DNA of 64,000 bases from Gymnorhina tibicen. Its lineage: Eukaryota > Chordata > Aves > Passeriformes > Artamidae. The stretch covers positions 1,302,001 to 1,366,000 of the forward strand of contig VXAZ01009672.1 in the NCBI GenBank assembly GCA_013399875.1, read 5' to 3'. Shown piece by piece: positions 56,333-64,000 of this stretch; the stretch's first letter is position 1, and each line of letters starts with the position of its first letter. The notes under the pieces were generated by a model that did no database searches, was not told the DNA's origin, and worked only from the letters and a program-made list of their open reading frames with translations. The position numbers were made by a program, and so were the translations under genes.

Positions 56333-59300
56333 GTGAGTTTCATTTTTATCTATTCATTCTTGAAAGCAAGTTAATTTTCCATCACTGAGCCAGGTCTCAC
56401 CCCTGGAGAGGTGGTAAGACAGTTTTCTATCTGAGTTGTTAAAGCAAAAGAACGAGGTGCTCCAAGGACTCAACGAAAGAAATGTGTCCAAAAAAAAATT
56501 CACAACTTAAAGATTCATTTCCTTGGCAAAGTTCCTACTAGCAGGAACTTGGAATAAAGGTTTCCCAAAAACACTTTCTTGAATTCCAATTAGGCACAAG
56601 GAGAGCTGAATGTTCAAGTTGTATTGATGAAAGGAAGTTGTTAACATAAACTGAGAAATTGTTGTTTGCAGCAAGGAATCAGAGCCCTAGCCTGAAGATA
56701 ATTTCCTGGAGTCATTTTCAGAGAACTTAGTAGTACTGTATAAGTTGACTAGATACAAGATACTTTGAAGGACTAGTAAGTGACTTAAATACTTCATTTC
56801 CACTGAGAATACAAGCCGAAAGTTACACCTGACATGAAATTGCTAAACCACATACCTTGATGTGTGGGTGCTCTGTATACACCCATATAGTTTTGTCTTT
56901 GTATCTCAAACACGTCATTACTATATTTTCCAAATACTAAGCCACTTTTCTTGCTGCTGTTCAGAATCTGACTTGGGAAACTTGAAATGTGAGGGTTTGT
57001 TTAGTGAACTGAAATCCATCAGGTGAGAAATTAAGCTTTTTTTTCAATAGGATCAAAAACTTTTGTTCATTATTGTAGCTTGTCCTTGTTATGAGAATGT
57101 TTTTCTGGTTGTTGTCAGTCTTTGTAAAGGAACAAGAAAAGCAATTCACTGAGTGATGCTTTCTTCTTTTGTGTGTTGCATAGGGAGGGGAGCTGAGAAA
57201 TAGAGAATTTAGAAGAATATAACAGCTTGTCCTGTCCTTTTCTGTTCAGAACACATGCAAATATTTATCAATAAAAATGTAAGGAAACTTAGTAAAGTAA
57301 GTAAAAATGGCTACACATCGGCTCATAAGATGTGATAGTGTCACTGTGAGCATTGTGGGACTTTCTGAGCAGTGTGTTAGTCAGTACCCACTGTGACTTT
57401 TTCCACATTAGCACCTTGTATTCACACTGGCTCCAGAAGAACAGTGTCTAACCACTTCTTCTTTCAAGTTTTCTTTAATCAAGAAGCCTGTAAAAGGTAG
57501 CCAATCCTGTGTATTTAACACCCACTCTTCCATTTCTGCTTTGAGGAAATTTTCTACTGTCCTCACCCCAATCCTTCCTGCCTCCCCGTCTTACTGCTGC
57601 TATGTTGTTGTTCCCCCATATCAGGCTGCTCCTGCACATGCATTTGTAAAGTCTTTCTGTTGTATGAGTGAAGAGGCAGAAGAGCGCAGTTTCCAGCTTA
57701 TTTTACACTCGGTGCTATACAGCTGTACGTAAGATGGTAAGTAGGTAGATGAAAAGTAGATGTAGATAACATAGAAAGTACATCCCCAAAGTTTTAGAAG
57801 TCCTTACAGGGTCTAGGAAGTATACTGTAAAAAAATGTTGGGTTTATAGGATCAGATAAGTATGTTGTTCAGCGATAGCAGAGGTGAAAATGTCTACATC
57901 ACAGCACTGTGATTTGAATATCACAGTTTTAAATGAAGAAAGATTTGGTGGTTCCAATATCTTGTTAAAAAACCTTGTGTCACTTGACATCTTCAGTGAG
58001 AGGTATTTATTTCACTTTGTGGTTGATGGACAAAAACTGACTCCCTTTGTTCTGGATCTGAGGACTGTAAGCAATCTTATAGCAGTGGGAAAAGAGAGAA
58101 GTGGGATATGGGGAAAGGGAAGAGAAGGGAGGAAAGTGAATCTCTGCAGAACTAGGTGTTCGCAGGTGTCATCGTACTAGATGTCATCAGTTAGGGTGAG
58201 CCCGAGGCTGCTTGTGAGGTCAGACAAGACAGGAGGTTTCTTACCTGTGTCTGGGCACGGCTGCACAGGGCCAGATGTTCAAAGGGGGCATTAATGTAAA
58301 TTTTCCTCACCTAACCAGCCTTGTGGATGGTGTTACTCAGATGAACCAGCTGATGCTCTATATGTGAGTTTTCTTGTTGTCCCATTGAAGAGTGCATGGA
58401 GAAGAAAATTTCTTGCCTTCCAGTTTTTCTAGTCCTGACCTGAGGGCTTCACTGGTGCCCTGGGGCTTCACTTCTGATGGCTGTGTTGTGTCAGTGTGGT
58501 GATAACGAAAGAAAGTCATGCCCACTCATTAGGATATTCACACAACGTGGTAATTATTTTTAAGGGAAGAACTGTGGAAAGAGAACTCCAGACATGGCAA
58601 CCTTGTGAGGCTCATTACCTTATAATTAGCAGATTGTCTCCTCTAATATGTTTGTTTTTCCTATGAAGTTTATTCTGAGTGGCTTTTATTGCTTGTTATG
58701 AATTATTCTGCCAGCTGAAGCATTTGCAGATCTGCTGACCCTGACAGCTAGTGGCAATTGTTTTGAAAAGATACAGAACAGCTTTAATGTTTAGAAGAAA
58801 CTGACCAATAATTTTAACTAAAAGTATTAGTAAGCAACAGCCGCTAAAAAAACCATTGCAGTTTATTCTCTGAGGGATACATCATCCATTGTAACCCTTT
58901 TTCTCCACTAGAAACACTGTTCTGAACTCTGCTAAATCTATAGGGTAGCAAAACAAGAGCTTTTTAGGCACTTCATCTGGAAGCTGTAGCTAATTTTTCT
59001 GCAAAAGAGAAAAAGACTAGATAATAGGTTTAAAACCCTGCTAGAGGGAGAGTGAGAAACAGGCTCACCTGAAAGAATATTTTCTGTTCCTCTCCATGGA
59101 GCCTTCTTGCCAGAAATCGTTTCTGTGGCAACAAACTTCTTTCCAGTGAGGTTGTCTTGAAGTTTGATCTGGGTTTGCTTAGGCTCAGATCTGTCACAAT
59201 GCCAGAATCAAATAGAAATGCAAAACTGATCTGACCTTCTGCTGCTGTTACTGTTGCTCCACTGGAGACATCCTCCTGACATTCTCCACTCAGAAATTGC

Positions 59301-61510
59301 TACGGACAGCTATTGCTGCTAGGATGAGCCTAGACTTTCCTTTCTGAACATTGTTGCTTTATTCAGCAAGATTTCAAGATCCCTTTCTCTTATGCTGTGT
59401 TCTGTGGGCCAGCGGTAAAGACACAAAGCTTTGAAGAGAGGTTGAGTAGCCAACAGAGGAAGGGGAGATAAATAACAAATTAATTACAAAAGCAAGCATA
59501 ATTGAACTATCAAACTTCAGTCACTTTAATGACACCTGAATAAAATGCTAAAATGGGCAATATCAGCAGGGAAGAATGAAAATATTTCAGAGATCTCTTG
59601 GTTTGGCTTTCTTTTAAATCAATATTTTAGTAACCATTAGAATTTTATCATTTTATATCTGGAAACATTTTGTCTTCCTTCTGCCAAGGAGGGAGACTTT
59701 TTACTCCTGTGCCAGCTTTTCCATCTCCTCAAGAGCTCCTCAGAACTCCCTTAAACAAGCATTTGATTCTCTCCCTTTTCTCTAGTCAGAAGCATGTTTG
59801 GAAGTGTGAATGGTTTACAGCAATGTTGTTGCTTTTGCTATGAATTGCTGCTTTGATACTGTTAAAGAAGGGGGGTTTTGCCTTTCTGTGAGGTCATGCC
59901 TCTTCAACTATTTTTCTCAGTTTTCGTGTTGAACATCTTTTATCCAGAAATGGAAATTCAGGAAATGAAAATGTAAGCAAATCTGCAGATACAGATGCCA
60001 GCACTTTATTTAATAAAGTGATTAGTCCACTGGGAAATAGGTTGTCGGAGTCCTGTACCCTCAAGTGAAAAAAAAGGACTGACGTTTTCAATAGTCATCT
60101 AGGGAGCAAGAACAGCAACGAGGGAAAGAGCACAGAGGAAAACCTTCTGCAAGGCACACTGCTTCTCGTGAGAAGACTGAGAAATAACAATGGAAGAACA
60201 TGTCTTACACGTGAATATTGACTCAGTTCTACAGGAAACTTGGTTAATCTCCAGAAGGGAAACTGAAAAAAAGGGAAGAAATTTAATTAAAGATAGCAAT
60301 AAGGGATAGTTTAGTAGAGTTACATTTCTACCAACTAAATGGAGACTATTTGAAGACATGCACAAATACATATGCATAATGCACCCCACACACCACCCCC
60401 CCAATGCTGTATCCAAGGAAGAAATACAGAAATACAGAACAAGAGCCAAAAAAGACTCAATTGAGCCTAAAAGGAAATGAGCATAGCTAAACAGAAGTGT
60501 GTGGAAGGGCGGATGGTGTGCTAGACTAGAAAGAATTGGATCTAGAACAGAAACATGTCTGAAGTGCACAATGGTGATCAGTGTAAGCCGGAAACACAAA
60601 CAGAGTACAGAGGCAAAAAAGAATTATTTTAGTTTTTTAGATGGCAACAGTGCACACAGTGTTAGGTGCTTCAGTTGAACAGGCTCCTATCCCGTGATGA
60701 ATTTATTCTCTTTGATTAAGATAAATCCAAACAGAAGAAAAATAATTAAGTCAAAGAAAAATGAGTTGAAGGGAAAAATCTTCAAATATTGTAAGCAACT
60801 TTTCACTTTACTATGTCTTAAAACTTTTGCAGTACAAAATGAATCATATACTGAATCATATATGCAGAAAATGGCATTTTAAAAAGAGATTACTTTATTG
60901 AATATATCATTATTTGCTGATGCATGGAATAATGAAAATTCTAACATTCTCCTTGAACAGGAGATCTGCTCAATCTCTTTAGACATGCCAGAGTTTCAAC
61001 CAGTTAGACCTAGCTAGCAAAATTTTTCCATCAGACAGCCTTTGCTGGTTGTCAAGTGTTATTAGTCAGGTATTGATTATGGATGTCCCAAGCTTGTCAG
61101 CAGCACTGCACAATAAGTCCTGTCCACTGAATTATCAGTAAATGAGGAGAAAAAATTCTATACATGGGTGATTGGTTGCTTTCCAAATGACTTTTAGTTA
61201 ATGAGATAGTTCTCTTTGGAGGGTATGATGTGCTGATCCTCGTGGCCTTACAAAAGATGCAAGCAGTAAGATAATTTGGTCCCTGCTTTGTTCTCTAACT
61301 TTTCAGTTTTTGAACAAGTTTTCCCTTGAGTGGTGCTGGGGAAGCTTGATAGAAGGGACTGCCTTGCATGTTGCTGGCATTCTGTCCCCTTTCTGCGTGA
61401 GCATGTGGGTACAGAGAGCAAATTGGTCTTAATACACACATCAGCTCCAGGGCCATGAGCATCTGGCCGAAGGTAGAGGCTGACAGCCAGAGCTGTGCTC
61501 AGCCCTGGTG
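56333..61510. other. Non-coding sequence, possibly the first intron of the next gene
   Basis: No exon with paired splice sites, RNA gene or clear transposon was recognised. A 166-codon open frame on the minus strand (60099-60599) resembles nothing known to me. Confidence 0.5.
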
Positions 61511-61702
61511 TGCTCTGACCGGGACAGGGTGCACAGACTAGGATGGGGTGTGCTGACCAGGACAGGGTGCAGTGACTGGGATGGGGTGTGCTGACTGGGA
61601 TGGGGTGTGCTGACTGGGATGGGGTGTGCTGACCAGGACAGGGTGCGCTGACCAGGACAGGGTGCAGTGACTGGGATGGGGTGTGCTGACCAGGACAGGG
61701 TG
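61511..61702. repeat. Minisatellite, ten copies of a 19-bp unit
   Basis: Units alternate between TGCTGACTGGGATGGGGTG and TGCTGACCAGGACAGGGTG. The first copy has 21 bp and the other nine have 19 bp, filling 192 bp exactly. The minus strand reads open through it, giving a repetitive HTPSQS/CPGQ peptide that is a by-product of the repeat. Confidence 0.92.
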
Positions 61703-62880
61703 CCGGCAGTGTGCTACGGCCCACGATATGTAAATGGGTGGCTTATGCTCAGGCAGTAGAGAAATCTGTGGGTGACTCCCATGGCTCCCTATGGGCAGCC
61801 ACTCCGTGAAGCAGGGGCTGTGTGGCAGTGCTGGAGCTACAGGGACACACTGGCAATCTGAGAAAGGCAAAAATCATTGAAATTCAATACAGATATGAAT
61901 TAAACCTTAAGTCACTGACCTCAACACAAGATTTCTGGCATTGCCTGATGTAGCACTGTACTGGTGTCAGAGCAGGCTGCAGCATCAAAAGAAGCAGTAA
62001 TACAGAGTTTAGGAAAATGAATCAGAAGGATGATTTTCCCCAAAGCTGTAGATGGTAAAATGAATCAGAACTCACTTAACTCAGGAGGGTGAAGTTCCTA
62101 TTTCTCAATCCCAGGCAACAACACAGTTGTTCCAGTCATTGTTCCTTACTAATATTGCATGTTGATCATGGCTTATGTGGTTTCTAATAAGCAAGACCTG
62201 TGTTATCTTGGTTTTTCCTGCATTGTTCAATGAGGATCAGCGTACAAATTTGGGATTATAAGCAGTTCTGTTGTCTGTGATTGCTTCTTACTTGCCTGCT
62301 GCTTCTTCAATAGAGATAGGATGGGTTTTTTGCTTTTGTGTCAAGGAAGATTGTGGGGGAGAGGGACATTTACTTGGTTGAGGTTTTAGTTCAGGGGAAA
62401 GGAAGATTTGGAATTTTTTCTCTGAGTAATAGAGTGATTTAAGATGTCTGCAGGAAGTGGTGTGATGTGTTTTCCTCCACCCACTGTTCTGTACTTGAGC
62501 AAGTCATACACGGAGCTTCAAGGAGATGTGCCCTGTGGGTAGGAACGAGTCACAGTAACTCAGCAGTGCAATACTTGGAGGGTCATGTTGTCCACTTGGT
62601 TGATCTTTAACAGCAGGAAGTGGGGGGCAAATTAGGGTCATTTTCTAAAGCTTTGAGGTAGCTATAGCATGACTAATTTCTGCTGTGATTCACCTCCTTG
62701 ATACTACTTGGACTGGTTGCATGAAATTACACATTGCATGAACTTCTTATTACCATAAATAGGGATTTTCTGAATTTTTTTGTTTTTTCAGCACTTTCCT
62801 GTGCTCAACCAGTTGTTCAGACTCACATTAGGTAAAAAGGCCCTAATCCTACATAAAGAATAAGTAGTAGTGTGAGATAG
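61703..62880. other. Non-coding sequence
   Basis: Nothing was recognised between the minisatellite and the CR1 element. Confidence 0.5.
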
Positions 62881-64000
62881 AATGAGTAGTCTGAGGGAAC
62901 AGGCAGATGTAGTTGCCAAGCTGCTGTCCATGATATTTGAGAAGTCATGGCAGTCAGAAGAAGTTCCAGGTGACTGGAAAAAGGGAAACCTTGTATTTAT
63001 CTTTAAAAAGGGTAGAAAGGTGGACCCTGGGTACTACCGACCCGTCAGTATCACCTCTGTGCCTAGGCAAGATCATGGAACAGATCCTCCTAGGAGCTCT
63101 GCTAAGGCACATCAAGGGCAGGGAGGTGATTTGGGACAGCCAGCAGAGCTTTACCAAGGGCAAGTCCTGCCTGATCAGCCTATGGCCTTCTATGATGGAG
63201 TGACTGTATCAGTGGACAAGGGAAGGGCTACAGATGTCATTTATCTGGACTTCTGTAGAGACTTTGACAGGGTCAACAACAGCCCACAACAGCCCACAAC
63301 AGCCTTCTCTCTAAATTGGAGAGAGATGGCTTTGATGAGTGGACTCTTAGGTGGATAAGAAATTGGTGGAACAGTTGCATCCAGAGGGTCATGGTCAATG
63401 GCTCAGAGTCCTAATGGAACCTCAGTGACAAGTGGTGTCCCTCAGGCATCTGTACTGGGACCAGTTTTATTTAGTATTTTCATTAATGATGTAGACGAAG
63501 GAATCGAGTGCAGCCTCAGCAGATTTGTAGATGACACCAAAGAGAGGAGGGACACACCTGAAGGATGGGATGCCATCCAAAGGGACCTGGACAAGCCCAA
63601 GAAGTGAGTGCATGGGAATCTCATGAGGTTTAACAAGACCAAGTGCAAGGTGCTGCACCTGGGTCAGGGCAATGCCTGGTATCAACACAGATTGGGGATG
63701 AGCAGATCAGAGCAGCCGTGCTGAGAAGGACCTGGGGGTGCTGGTGGATGAGAGGCTAGACAGGAACATTTGGAGCCCCGAGAGCCAAACATGTCCTGGG
63801 CTGCATCCAAAGCAGCATGGCCAGCAGGGTGAGGGAGGGGATTCTACCCCTCTACTTCCCTCTGTTGAGACCCCACCTGCAGTGCTGCATCCAGATCTGG
63901 GGTCCTCAGCACACGAAGGACATAGACCCTTTGGAGTGAGTCCAGAGGAGGGTCTCCAAGATGATTAGAGGGATGGAGCACCTCTCCTCTGAGGAAAGGC
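62881..64000 (+). pseudogene. Broken CR1 LINE reverse transcriptase (ORF2), cut by the window end
   Basis: Recognisable CR1 pieces occur in order: [20 protein letters not shown] and [10 protein letters not shown] near 62890; [10 protein letters not shown] near 63030; [14 protein letters not shown] in another frame near 63070; VDKGRATDVIYLDFCRDFDR near 63215 (motif A region); [20 protein letters not shown] near 63431 (motif B region); and FVDDTK near 63520, in place of the usual FADD of motif C. The frame shifts at least twice between 63,050 and 63,190 and is interrupted again after 63,350, so no functional enzyme is encoded. The final bases (GGAGCACCTCTCCTCTGAGG) show the element continuing past the window. 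Confidence 0.92.

Noticed and set aside
60099..60599. Minus-strand 166-codon open frame with hydrophobic stretches
   Set aside because: No family motif, no promoter or splice support. The receptor-like look comes from T-rich codons.
61248..61870. Minus-strand repetitive open frames (HTPSQS/CPGQ units)
   Set aside because: They are a translation of the 19-bp minisatellite. 19 is not a multiple of three, so openness in more than one frame reflects the repeat and not a gene.

Overview
The window is vertebrate genomic DNA, almost certainly from a bird. It holds CR1 LINE copies with the avian 3' end (tandem ATTCTATGATTCTGTG-like octamers), a solo LTR of an avian endogenous retrovirus, and compact GT-AG introns. 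No bacterial, plasmid or phage gene is present. I cannot name the species.

Positions 1 to about 45,230 carry the 3' three quarters of one plus-strand gene, CCDC88C (Daple). I recognise it from the coiled-coil exons, the G-alpha-binding-and-activating (GBA) motif EMVTLEEFLEESN, and the C-terminus WYEYGCV. Twenty-three constitutive coding exons join in frame into 1,817 codons plus a stop. By comparison with the 30-exon human gene as I remember it, these are probably exons 8 to 30. The N-terminal HOOK domain lies upstream of the window. In order the exons encode the end of the N-terminal linker, the long central coiled coil, a basic patch, a Ser-rich tail with the GBA motif, and the PDZ-binding C-terminus that binds Dishevelled.

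Two extra exon-like segments do not belong to the canonical transcript but fit its reading phase exactly. (1) 35,661-35,836 joins exon 18 in phase and ends at a stop after 59 residues. It would give a short isoform without GBA motif or PDZ ligand. (2) 41,511-41,726 is 216 bp (72 codons), phase 0 at both ends, between the GBA exon and the last exon. It encodes EMISLHQFLLEAD, which looks like a second GBA motif. These are the main novel observations.

One intron (1,828-8,145) appears to be of the GC-AG type and hosts the solo LTR with a 5-bp target-site duplication.

From about 45,240 to 64,000 there is no convincing coding exon. This part holds a CpG island (about 46,200-46,790), two exon-like segments with strong splice signals (55,239-55,425 and about 56,178-56,332), several CR1 fragments, a 19-bp minisatellite (61,511-61,702) and, at the right edge, a broken CR1 reverse transcriptase. 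In human the gene beyond the 3' end of CCDC88C is GPR68. The CpG island and exon-like segments could therefore be 5' non-coding exons of GPR68, with its coding exon beyond the window. That is inference from synteny.
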